5,980 nucleotides of DNA. It comes from Caldifarciminota bacterium (GTDB lineage: Bacteria > Hydrothermota > Hydrothermia > B15-G9 > WFZT01). The position numbers were made by a program, and so were the translations under genes. Position 1 is the stretch's first letter. Each line of letters opens with the position of its first letter. Positions 1-5,980 of this stretch are shown here, piece by piece. The notes under the pieces are model-generated. The model was not told the DNA's origin and searched no databases. It was given only the letters and a program-made list of their open reading frames with translations. Where the stretch lies: contig JALXCE010000332.1 of assembly GCA_026991055.1 (NCBI GenBank), positions 4,950 to 10,929 of the forward strand, written 5' to 3'.

Positions 1-1277
1 CTAAAGAGGTGCTTGAGAGGGATAGTAAGTACGTTTCTCCTGCCTACACGAGGAGCTATCCCTTTGTGATGGCAAGAGGTCAGGGCTCATGGGTATGGGA
101 CATTGACGACAACAAATTTCTCGATATGACGGCTGGAATCGCGGTCACCACCACAGGTCATGCACATCCCGAAATAGTGAAGGCCATCTCTGAGCAGGCG
201 TCAAAATTCCTGCACATGGCTGGTGCGGACTTTTACTACGAAAATCAGACCCTCCTCGCGGAAAAGCTTGCAGAGATTGCCCCAGGTGCCAAAAACAGGC
301 GCGTGTTTTTTGCGAATTCCGGTACCGAGGCCAATGAGGCTGCGCTAAAGCTTGCGAGGTACTACACCAAAAGGCCCATTTATCTTGCATTCTACAAGGC
401 ATTTCATGGAAGGAGCTTCGGCTCACTGTCACTTACGGCATCCAAGGCGGTTCAGAGAAGGTACTACGCTCCCATGGTTCCTCAGGTTGTCCACATTCCT
501 TTCCCTGATCCTTACAGACCACCTTTTGGTATTCCCACTGAAAAGCTCACGGATACCATTCTTGACTTTATAGAAAATACCGTCTTCCATACCGTTGCAC
601 CACCTGAGGATGTGGCGGCATTTATTGTGGAGCCCATTCAGGGTGAGGGTGGATATGTAGTTCCTCCATCAGACTTTTACCCACGTCTCCACGAGCTTCT
701 CAAAAAATATGACATACTGCTCATAGATGACGAAGTGCAGGCCGGCATGGGACGCACTGGCAAGATGTTTGCAATGGAGCATTTTGGAGTTATTCCTGAT
801 GTGATCACAGTGGCCAAGGGAATCGCATCGGGGCTTCCGCTCGGCGCTGCAATTTCTAAAACTTCATTGATGAACTGGGAGCCGGGGGCTCATTCTTCCA
901 CATTCGGTGGAAACCCGGTTGCAATTGCTGCGGCACTGAAAACAATTGAACTTCTCGAAAATGGACTCGTGGAAAACGCTGCTAAGATGGGTGAGCTCCT
1001 CAAGAATGGTCTTAAGGAAATCCAGAAGAAATTTGAATTTATCGGCGATGTCAGAGGGCTTGGTCTCATGCTTGGAGTTGACATTGTGAAAGACCGTGAG
1101 ACCAGAGAACCCGATGGCAAACTCCGTGACAAAATTGTCTATAAGTGTTTTGAAAATGGACTCCTTGTCTTAGGTGCTGGCGAAAGTGTGGTCAGGTGGT
1201 CACCTTCCCTGGTTATCACCGAAGACGAAGTCAACGTAGCACTTGAAATTTTTGAAAACGTTCTGAAATCCATTTAG
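1..1277 (+). CDS. Class III PLP-dependent aminotransferase (acetylornithine/ornithine/4-aminobutyrate aminotransferase family), 5' end cut by window edge
   Basis: Fold-type I PLP enzyme that moves an amino group, typically the omega-amino group of ornithine, acetylornithine or 4-aminobutyrate, to 2-oxoglutarate; cytoplasmic. Numbering from the GTG codon at 9: phosphate-binding NSGTEANEAALKLAR (103-117), AFHGRSFGSLSLTASK (131-146), DDEVQAGMGRTG (240-251; the second Asp, 241, should bind the pyridine nitrogen), Schiff-base Lys270 in VAKGIASGLPLGA, STFGGNP (297-303), and Arg397 near the C terminus as probable carboxylate binder. All key residues are present. The frame stays open upstream of GTG (AAA GAG, Lys-Glu), and relatives I recall carry an 'AKEIIERD'-like segment here, so I judge position 9 to be internal and the true start to lie before the window. 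The next gene follows after 11 bp. Overall likeness is to archaeal/thermophile GabT-ArgD-like proteins, a clade that also includes amino-acid racemases/epimerases, so the substrate is not settled. Family sure, substrate uncertain. Confidence 0.93.
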   Translation, partial: KEVLERDSKYVSPAYTRSYPFVMARGQGSWVWDIDDNKFLDMTAGIAVTTTGHAHPEIVKAISEQASKFLHMAGADFYYENQTLLAEKLAEIAPGAKNRRVFFANSGTEANEAALKLARYYTKRPIYLAFYKAFHGRSFGSLSLTASKAVQRRYYAPMVPQVVHIPFPDPYRPPFGIPTEKLTDTILDFIENTVFHTVAPPEDVAAFIVEPIQGEGGYVVPPSDFYPRLHELLKKYDILLIDDEVQAGMGRTGKMFAMEHFGVIPDVITVAKGIASGLPLGAAISKTSLMNWEPGAHSSTFGGNPVAIAAALKTIELLENGLVENAAKMGELLKNGLKEIQKKFEFIGDVRGLGLMLGVDIVKDRETREPDGKLRDKIVYKCFENGLLVLGAGESVVRWSPSLVITEDEVNVALEIFENVLKSI

Positions 1278-1283
1278 GAGGTG
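1276..1283 (+). promoter_or_regulatory. Strong Shine-Dalgarno overlapping the upstream stop codon
   Basis: AGGAGGTG is an eight-base match to the bacterial anti-Shine-Dalgarno. It begins inside the aminotransferase stop TAG (1275-1277). The AGGAGG core ends 7 nt before the GTG start at 1289, which fixes that start and implies translational coupling of the two genes. Confidence 0.9.
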
Positions 1284-1288
1284 GAGAA

Positions 1289-2608
1289 GTGAACAGAATA
1301 AAAGTACTGATTCTTGGTGCGGCTGGTAGAGATTTCCACAACTTTAACGTCTATTTTAGAGGCAATGAACAGTTTGAAGTTGTCGGCTTTACAGCCACAC
1401 AGATTCCAAACATTGACGGAAGAGTCTATCCTCCGGAGCTGGCAGGTGACCTTTATCCGGAAGGAATTCCAATTTACAGTGAGCAGGACCTTGAAAAGCT
1501 TGTTGAGGAAAAGAATGTTGATGTCTGCGTGTTTTCCTATTCCGACGTTTCTCATGAGCATGTGATGCACCTTGCGTCAAGGTGCGTTGCGGCAGGTGCT
1601 GATTACTGGCTGCTTGGAACAAGGGACACCATGCTCAAGTCCGAAAAGCCGGTGATTGCAGTTGGAGCTGTGAGGACTGGATGTGGAAAGAGCCAGACAA
1701 CGAGAAGGGTTTCTGATATCCTCCGCGACCTCGGCAAGAAAGTTGTGGTTGTCCGTCATCCCATGCCTTATGGAGATTTGAGAAAACAGGTTGTGCAGAG
1801 ATTTGCCTCCTTTGAGGACCTTGACAAATATGAATGCACGGTCGAAGAAAGAGAAGAGTACGAGCCACATCTGGAGCGTGGAAATGTTGTTTATGCCGGT
1901 GTGGACTATGAAAAAATTCTGAGGCAGGCCGAAAAAGAGGCTGATGTCATCCTCTGGGATGGCGGAAACAACGACATGCCTTTCTACAAACCCGACCTCT
2001 TCATCGTGGTTGCCGACCCACACAGACCATATCACGAGCTCACCTACTATCCCGGCGAGGTCAACGTGAGAATGGCAGACATTGTGGTGATCAACAAGAT
2101 AGACACGGCCTATCCTGAGGATGTGGACACGGTAAGAAACAACGTGAGAGAATTAAATCCGAAGGCGAGAATTGTGGAAGCGGCTTCACCACTCTTTGTT
2201 GAAAACGGTGAGATGATTACTGGCAAGAAGGTACTCGTAATCGAGGACGGTCCAACACTCACACACGGGGAAATGTCCTATGGAGCCGGCTATGTGGCTG
2301 CAACAAAGTATGGAGCAAGTGAGATAGTCAGCCCTGTGGAGTATGCTGTAGGTTCGATAAAAGAGGCTTATGAAAAGTATCCGCATGTGACAGATGTGCT
2401 GCCTGCACTGGGCTATGGCGAGCATCAGTTGAAGGAGCTGGAGGAGACAATCAATAAAGTTCCTGCCGATGTGGTGGTAATAGCAACCCCTGTGAATCTT
2501 GGAAGAATCCTGAAAATTAACAAGCCGTGGGTGCGGGTGAAGTATGAGCTTCAGGAGATTGGGTATCCGACATTAAAGGATTTGATAGAGAAGTTTTTCG
2601 GGGATTAA
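1289..2608 (+). CDS. P-loop NTPase of the COG2403 / cyclic 2,3-diphosphoglycerate synthetase family
   Basis: Complete 439-residue protein starting at GTG 1289, chosen from the ideally spaced ribosome site. An N-terminal nucleotide-fold segment has a glycine-rich GAAGRDFHNFN loop (residues 10-20). A central P-loop domain has Walker A GAVRTGCGKS (126-135), a Walker B-like segment ILWDGGNND (221-229), DPHRPYHE (243-250) and a G-protein-like NKID (269-272). A conserved GPTLTHGEMSYGAG block (321-334) follows. No signal peptide or membrane span is seen, so it is cytosolic. In methanogens the characterised member cyclises 2,3-diphosphoglycerate with ATP to give cyclic 2,3-diphosphoglycerate, a thermoprotectant and phosphate store. 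Bacterial and many archaeal relatives are annotated 'predicted GTPase' or by transfer of that name, without proof that I know of. Coupling to an aminotransferase favours a role in amino-acid or carbamoyl/acyl-phosphate metabolism, but this is inference. Family confident, exact reaction not. Confidence 0.9.
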   Translation: MNRIKVLILGAAGRDFHNFNVYFRGNEQFEVVGFTATQIPNIDGRVYPPELAGDLYPEGIPIYSEQDLEKLVEEKNVDVCVFSYSDVSHEHVMHLASRCVAAGADYWLLGTRDTMLKSEKPVIAVGAVRTGCGKSQTTRRVSDILRDLGKKVVVVRHPMPYGDLRKQVVQRFASFEDLDKYECTVEEREEYEPHLERGNVVYAGVDYEKILRQAEKEADVILWDGGNNDMPFYKPDLFIVVADPHRPYHELTYYPGEVNVRMADIVVINKIDTAYPEDVDTVRNNVRELNPKARIVEAASPLFVENGEMITGKKVLVIEDGPTLTHGEMSYGAGYVAATKYGASEIVSPVEYAVGSIKEAYEKYPHVTDVLPALGYGEHQLKELEETINKVPADVVVIATPVNLGRILKINKPWVRVKYELQEIGYPTLKDLIEKFFGD

Positions 2609-2612
2609 GGTT

Positions 2613-2638
2613 GGGAAAGGGGAAAGGAGGGAAGGGGG
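2613..2638 (+). other. Candidate G-quadruplex-forming purine tract
   Basis: Just after the stop codon the + strand has G-runs at 2613-2615, 2619-2622, 2629-2631 and 2634-2638 with short A-rich loops, meeting the usual four-runs-of-three rule. The last run is also the base of the terminator stem, so the two structures compete for the same bases. Folding is predicted from pattern only. Confidence 0.4.
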
Positions 2639-2672
2639 CGCGCCGCTTCGCGGCGCGCCCCCAAAAATTTTT
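2634..2672 (+). terminator. Rho-independent-type terminator of the aminotransferase / COG2403 operon
   Basis: A perfect 13-bp GC-only stem (2634-2646 with 2650-2662) with loop TTC begins 25 nt after the stop codon. It is followed by A5 and then T5 (2663-2672). The T-run is set back from the stem by the five A residues, which is not canonical, but position and stem strength make termination the likely role. On the minus strand no T-run follows the stem, so it should work on the + strand only. Confidence 0.8.
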
Positions 2673-2871
2673 ATAGCCTCACTTCTTTAAATCTTTATCC
2701 AGTCACCAAAGGCTGTAGATAATTCTCCATTCTTCCCGGAACCTTTCATGCCGGCAGGGAACGAGGGGGTGCAATGTGTGATAATTTGAGAGAGGCGAGA
2801 TTGAGGAATGGGTTTTGCAAAAGAATGTTTTTCACAGGCAAAAATTTACCCTTCCAATGAAAAGTAATCTT

Positions 2872-2948
2872 CCTCTCCCCGCATAAATTTTTTTTTGCGG
2901 GGAGAGGTCAGGTGAGGGGTAACATATTGAATTTTTATAGATTTTAAG
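2872..2948 (+). repeat. REP-like palindromic repeat, copy A
   Basis: A 12-bp stem CCTCTCCCCGCA (2872-2883) pairs with TGCGGGGAGAGG (2896-2907) around a T-rich loop with nine T in a row. The tail TCAGGTGAGGGG (2908-2919) follows. Copy C repeats 2874-2892 and 2897-2919 exactly, with a four-T length difference in the loop. Similarity resumes at 2929-2948 (17 of 20 bases), so the unit is about 75 bp. Confidence 0.85.
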
Positions 2949-2955
2949 CGGAAGG

Positions 2956-3002
2956 CCCCTCCCTGAATCCCTCTCCCACTTGCAAAGCAAGTGGGAGAGG
3001 GA
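2956..3002 (-). repeat. REP-like palindromic repeat, copy B, inverted
   Basis: A perfect 16-bp stem (2968-2983 with 2987-3002) has an AAA loop on the + strand. Read on the minus strand, the stem ends in GGGAGAGGG and is followed by ATTCAGGGAGGGG, which matches the AGAGG-TCAGG-GGGG pattern of copies A and C. It is the same family in opposite orientation, with a different inner stem sequence. Its tail faces the tail of copy A across about 36 bp. Confidence 0.75.
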
Positions 3003-3158
3003 GAGTTTCGTTGTTTTGGAACACAAGCTTAAATAGTCAGGGAACCATTCCTTGTTGTTCTGGAAACAAAAGGTGCCAGTAACGGATACGTTACAATTCA
3101 CTTAGCCTACTGACTCAGTGTATATGTCCAATCTATTGTTCCCACATCCAAAAAACTT

Positions 3159-3230
3159 CTTCTCCCCGCATAAATTTTTGCGGGGAGAGGTCAGGTGAGG
3201 GGCTACAACTGAAATTTTAAAGATTTTGAG
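3159..3230 (+). repeat. REP-like palindromic repeat, copy C
   Basis: Stem 3159-3170 pairs with 3179-3190 with one G-T wobble, loop TAAATTTT, then tail TCAGGTGAGGGG (3191-3202). Apart from loop length it is identical to copy A over the inner 42 bases, and the AT-rich 3' extension at 3211-3230 also matches copy A. The two are recent or conserved copies of one element. Confidence 0.85.
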
Positions 3231-3313
3231 TGAGATTAATCTTATCTAAATACTCGTTCGAAAATTTGGCAATCGAGATTGCGAATCTCAGAAATCAAGC
3301 TTCAATTTTCACC

Positions 3314-3351
3314 ATTCTTCCCTAACCCCTCCTTCCTCAAGGAAGGAGGGG
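3314..3351 (-). repeat. Palindromic repeat, copy D, distant member of the same pattern
   Basis: A perfect 11-bp stem CCCCTCCTTCC (3326-3336) pairs with GGAAGGAGGGG (3341-3351), loop TCAA. On the minus strand the stem is followed by TTAGGGAAG; stem end plus tail match GGAGAGGTCAGGTGAG of copies A/C at about 12 of 16 bases. The stem sequence itself is different, so family membership is likely but not certain. It completes a +,-,+,- order with copies A to C. Confidence 0.6.
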
Positions 3352-3462
3352 AATTTGGGTAAAAGTTTTGGCTCTGCTGGCTTAAGCAAGAACTCCCTCC
3401 CTTCCCACTACACTCATGTTACACAAAAGGATAAACAGGAGTTACATTTTTGAAAACCACAC

Positions 3463-3500
3463 AAAATAAAAATGGGGCCGCGCACGAAGTGCGCGGCCCC
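3463..3500 (-). terminator. Rho-independent terminator of the pyruvate:ferredoxin oxidoreductase gene
   Basis: Read on the minus strand, a perfect 12-bp GC-rich stem (3489-3500 with 3474-3485) with loop TTC begins 23 nt after the PFOR stop. It is followed by ATTTTTATTTT (3473-3463). This is a canonical intrinsic terminator. On the + strand no T-run follows, so it serves only the minus-strand gene. Confidence 0.9.
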
Positions 3501-3523
3501 ATCACATTCTTCCTCAAATTTCT

Positions 3524-5980
3524 CTACTTCTTAACCTTCTCCAGCCATTCGTCGAGCTGAATCTGGAAGTACTCAGGCGGCATGGATGCCCAGTGCTTGT
3601 ACCAGTTCCATCTCACAAGAATCTCCCTTTGAGCCTCTCTCAATAACCTCTTTGCCTCCTCTGGCTTGTTGTAGAATAGAACTCTGAATCTTCCCTCGTT
3701 CATGATGTACTTTTCAAGAGGTATTGAAGGGTCTTTGGAATCGAGCTGGAGAGGATTCTTACCCTGCTTTACGAGCTCTGGATTGTACCTCATGAGTGGC
3801 CAGTACCCCGACTTAACCGCCAGCTTTTGCTGCTCTGCACCGTAGGCGAGATCATAACCGTGCTCAATACAGTGTGAGTAAGCAACAATCAAAGAAGGTC
3901 CATCATAGGCTTCTGCCTCAAGCATTGCCCTCAGTGTATGGACATCGTTTGCACCAATAGCCACTCTTGCTACATATACGTAGCCATAGCTCATTGCCAT
4001 CATGGCAAGGTCTTTCTTCGGCAGCTGCTTACCACCTGCGGCAAATTTCACAACCGAACCCATTGGCGTAGCCTTTGACTGCTGGCCACCCGTGTTTGAA
4101 TAGACTTCTGTATCAAGTACAAGCACGTTGACGTTCTTGCCAAGTGCAAGCACGTGGTCGAGACCACCGTATCCAATATCGTAGGCCCAGCCGTCACCAC
4201 CAACGATCCAGACGCTCTTTTTAACAAGTACGTCGGCAAGACCAAGAAGGTCTTTGACCTCGGATCTTTCTGGCAGTCTCTTTAAGATTTCCTTTAATTT
4301 TGCAACTCTCTTCCGCTGTTCCTCAATTTCCGCTTCGTTGGTCTGCTTTGCGTTCTTAAGTTCATCAACAAGCTGATCGCCAATCTCATGTCTCAGTTTG
4401 TCAAGAAGCTCATGAGCATATTCAATCTGCTTATCGAGAGCGAGACGGAATCCAACGCCAAATTCTGCATTGTCTTCAAAGAGTGAATTTGACCATGCAG
4501 GCCCGCGACCATCTTTGTTGTAAGTCCATGGCGTTGTAGGCAGGTTACCACCATAGATAGATGAGCAACCTGTGGCATTTGCAATGATCGCCCTATCTCC
4601 AAAGAGTGAGCTCATAAGTCTCAGGTAAGGCGTTTCACCGCAGCCCGGGCATGCACCAGAGAACTCAAAGAGTGGTTCAAGGAACTGAACATCGAGAACG
4701 GTGTTTACCCTGATTTTCTTTCTGTCAACTTCCGGTATATTCAGGAAGAAGTTCCAATTTTCTGACTCCTGCTCCCTGATAGGCGGCTGAGGCACCATGT
4801 TAAGCGCCTTCCTCTCAGGATTCTTCTTGTCGTGTACAGGACATACCTCAACGCAGAGACGGCATCCTGTACAATCCTCTGGTGATACCTGAATTGTGTA
4901 TTTCAAACCTTTAAACTGTTTGTTGTACTTAACATCGGCGGATTTAAATGTTGGTGGTGCATCTTTCAGTATCTCTGGGTCATAAACTTTTGCTCTGATA
5001 ACCGCGTGCGGACATATAATTACGCATTTTCCACACTGGGTACAGATGTCAGGTTCCCATTCTGGAATCTCGAGAGCAATGTTTCTCTTTTCCCATTTTG
5101 TAGTTCCGCTCGGCCATGTTCCATCATCAGGAAACGCAGAAACTGGCAGCTCGTCGCCTTTGTATTCCAGCATCTTCGCTGTAACTTTCTTCACAAACTC
5201 TGGTGCCTCAGGTGGAACCGGTGGCCTCATATGAAGCTTACTGGTAACCTGATTGGGATATTTGACTTCATGGACGCCTTCAACAGCTCTGTCTACAGCT
5301 GCGTAGTTTTTCTCGACAATTTCCTTTCCTCTTTTACCCCACGTTTTATTAATGAACTCTTTAATCTTCTTGATTGCCTCGTCCCTGGGGAGAATTCCCG
5401 AAAGGATGAAGAATCCGGTCTGCATGACCGTGTTGATCCTTGAGCCAAGTCCAACTTCTTTTGCAATCTTGTATGCATCAATCACATAGAGCTTAAGTTT
5501 TTTGTCAATGATTTGCCTCTGAACTTCTGCCGGAAGTTTATCCCAGACCTCATCTGGGCCATAGGGGCTATTAATGAGGACAGTTGCACCTTCTTCCGCC
5601 CTGTCAAGCATGTGAATTCTTTCGAGGAATGGGAACTGGTGGATTCCAACGTAACTCGCCTTATTAATGAGATATGGTGACTTAATCGGGTCAGGTCCAA
5701 ATCTCAGGTGGGAAACTGTGAGAGAGCCAGCTTTTCTTGAGTCATATACAAAGTAACCTTGAGCATAGTTATCAGTTTCGAGTCCGATAATTTTGATTGT
5801 ATTTTTACTTGCACTAACTGTTCCGTCAGAGCCAAGACCAAAGAAGACAGCCCTTGTTCTTGTGGGTGGCTCAATTATGAAATTGGGATCGTATTCAATG
5901 CTTGTGTTGGTAACATCATCGTAAATTCCAACGGTAAAGTGATTCTTGGGGTTGTCTTTTTTCATCTCATCGAAGATACC
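3524..5980 (-). CDS. nifJ: Pyruvate:ferredoxin oxidoreductase, single-chain NifJ type (C-terminal ~818 residues; N terminus outside window)
   Basis: Oxidises pyruvate with CoA to acetyl-CoA and CO2, reducing ferredoxin; cytosolic, central to anaerobic fermentation. Numbering from the Met codon at 5965-5963, which is internal because five more in-frame codons (GIFDE) run to the window edge: CoA-domain GLGSDGTV (43-50); a two-cluster ferredoxin domain with C308, C311, C314, C318 and C365, C368, C371, C375; CPGCG (439-443), C467 and C699 in YSHCIEHGYD, which together supply the four cysteines of the third cluster near the cofactor; thiamine-diphosphate motif GGDGWAYDIGYGG (589-601); and EVYSNTGGQQSKATP (620-634). 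D591, T619 and V621 fit the family's magnesium-ligand spacing. Family proteins run near 1,170-1,230 residues, so roughly 350-400, including the pyruvate-binding domain, are missing. No frameshift is seen. Ends at TAG 3526-3524. Other 2-oxoacid substrates cannot be excluded without the N-terminal domain. Confidence 0.97.
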   Translation of the reverse strand, partial: GIFDEMKKDNPKNHFTVGIYDDVTNTSIEYDPNFIIEPPTRTRAVFFGLGSDGTVSASKNTIKIIGLETDNYAQGYFVYDSRKAGSLTVSHLRFGPDPIKSPYLINKASYVGIHQFPFLERIHMLDRAEEGATVLINSPYGPDEVWDKLPAEVQRQIIDKKLKLYVIDAYKIAKEVGLGSRINTVMQTGFFILSGILPRDEAIKKIKEFINKTWGKRGKEIVEKNYAAVDRAVEGVHEVKYPNQVTSKLHMRPPVPPEAPEFVKKVTAKMLEYKGDELPVSAFPDDGTWPSGTTKWEKRNIALEIPEWEPDICTQCGKCVIICPHAVIRAKVYDPEILKDAPPTFKSADVKYNKQFKGLKYTIQVSPEDCTGCRLCVEVCPVHDKKNPERKALNMVPQPPIREQESENWNFFLNIPEVDRKKIRVNTVLDVQFLEPLFEFSGACPGCGETPYLRLMSSLFGDRAIIANATGCSSIYGGNLPTTPWTYNKDGRGPAWSNSLFEDNAEFGVGFRLALDKQIEYAHELLDKLRHEIGDQLVDELKNAKQTNEAEIEEQRKRVAKLKEILKRLPERSEVKDLLGLADVLVKKSVWIVGGDGWAYDIGYGGLDHVLALGKNVNVLVLDTEVYSNTGGQQSKATPMGSVVKFAAGGKQLPKKDLAMMAMSYGYVYVARVAIGANDVHTLRAMLEAEAYDGPSLIVAYSHCIEHGYDLAYGAEQQKLAVKSGYWPLMRYNPELVKQGKNPLQLDSKDPSIPLEKYIMNEGRFRVLFYNKPEEAKRLLREAQREILVRWNWYKHWASMPPEYFQIQLDEWLEKVKK

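Larger units (their letters stand above)
2609..3523. other. Non-coding convergent intergenic region with palindromic repeats
   Basis: About 915 bp between two converging genes, long for a bacterium. Both edges carry GC-rich terminators. The interior holds four hairpin-plus-tail repeats (listed separately) and AT-richer spacers. I found no open frame with both a ribosome site and protein-like composition away from the repeats, and no tRNA-like fold. As both flanking genes end here, no promoter is needed. 2673-2871 and 3006-3155 have no assignable function. Short inverted repeats at 3079-3094 (GTAACG, loop GATA, CGTTAC) and 3269-3289 are within chance. Confidence 0.8.

Noticed and set aside
1577..2035. 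152-codon minus-strand open frame
   Set aside because: Antisense to the P-loop domain of the COG2403-family gene, whose motifs are intact; no independent coding sign.
2808..2867. 19-codon + strand ATG frame before repeat A
   Set aside because: Too short, weak ribosome site, in-frame stop directly upstream, no recognisable peptide.
3010..3065. Imperfect direct repeat GTTGTTTTGGAA (3010-3021) / GTTGTTCTGGAA (3054-3065)
   Set aside because: Only 12 bases with one mismatch and two copies; no further structure supports an operator or an insertion target duplication.
2832..3101. 89-codon minus-strand open frame
   Set aside because: It runs straight through repeat copies A and B, so much of it is translated palindrome; the GTG start has no clear ribosome site. 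Residues before the repeats are not recognisable.
2872..3351. CRISPR array
   Set aside because: Only two near-identical units (A and C), about 240 bp apart with an inverted copy between; no regular spacers.
3393..3406. Minus-strand G-run tract downstream of the PFOR terminator as a G-quadruplex
   Set aside because: Only three runs of three G are present; a fourth is lacking.
5006..5443. 145-codon + strand open frame
   Set aside because: Entirely antisense to clearly coding PFOR sequence with the ferredoxin motifs; composition is that of a shadow frame.

Overview
The window holds the facing ends of two bacterial transcription units, separated by about 0.9 kb of non-coding DNA that is rich in palindromes. 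The single-chain (NifJ-type) pyruvate:ferredoxin oxidoreductase points to an anaerobic bacterium, since archaea usually carry this enzyme as separate subunits. The GC content looks moderate. Arginine codons are often AGA/AGG, and the second gene belongs to a family best known from thermophiles. A thermophilic fermenter or a candidate-phylum genome is therefore plausible, but this is inference and I cannot name the species.

Left part (1-2608, + strand): a class III PLP aminotransferase, cut at its 5' end by the window edge, is followed 11 bp later by a P-loop protein of the COG2403 / cyclic 2,3-diphosphoglycerate synthetase family. The strong Shine-Dalgarno of the second gene overlaps the stop codon of the first, so the two are almost certainly co-transcribed and probably translationally coupled. 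A long GC-rich hairpin lies 25 nt after the second stop.

Middle (2609-3523): no convincing gene. It contains a purine-rich stretch with four G-runs that merges into the first terminator. It also contains four hairpin-plus-tail repeats in alternating orientation, which look like a REP/BIME (REPIN-like) cluster, and a second GC-rich terminator belonging to the right-hand gene.

Right part (3524-5980, - strand): the C-terminal ~818 residues of pyruvate:ferredoxin oxidoreductase. The gamma, two-[4Fe-4S] ferredoxin and thiamine-diphosphate domains are all present; the N-terminal pyruvate-binding part lies beyond the window.

The picture fits amino-acid/peptide and pyruvate fermentation: the aminotransferase would feed carbon skeletons and PFOR would oxidise pyruvate to acetyl-CoA with reduced ferredoxin. 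No defence system, CRISPR array, tRNA or rRNA was seen. The least ordinary parts are the repeat cluster and the coupling of a COG2403 protein to an aminotransferase.
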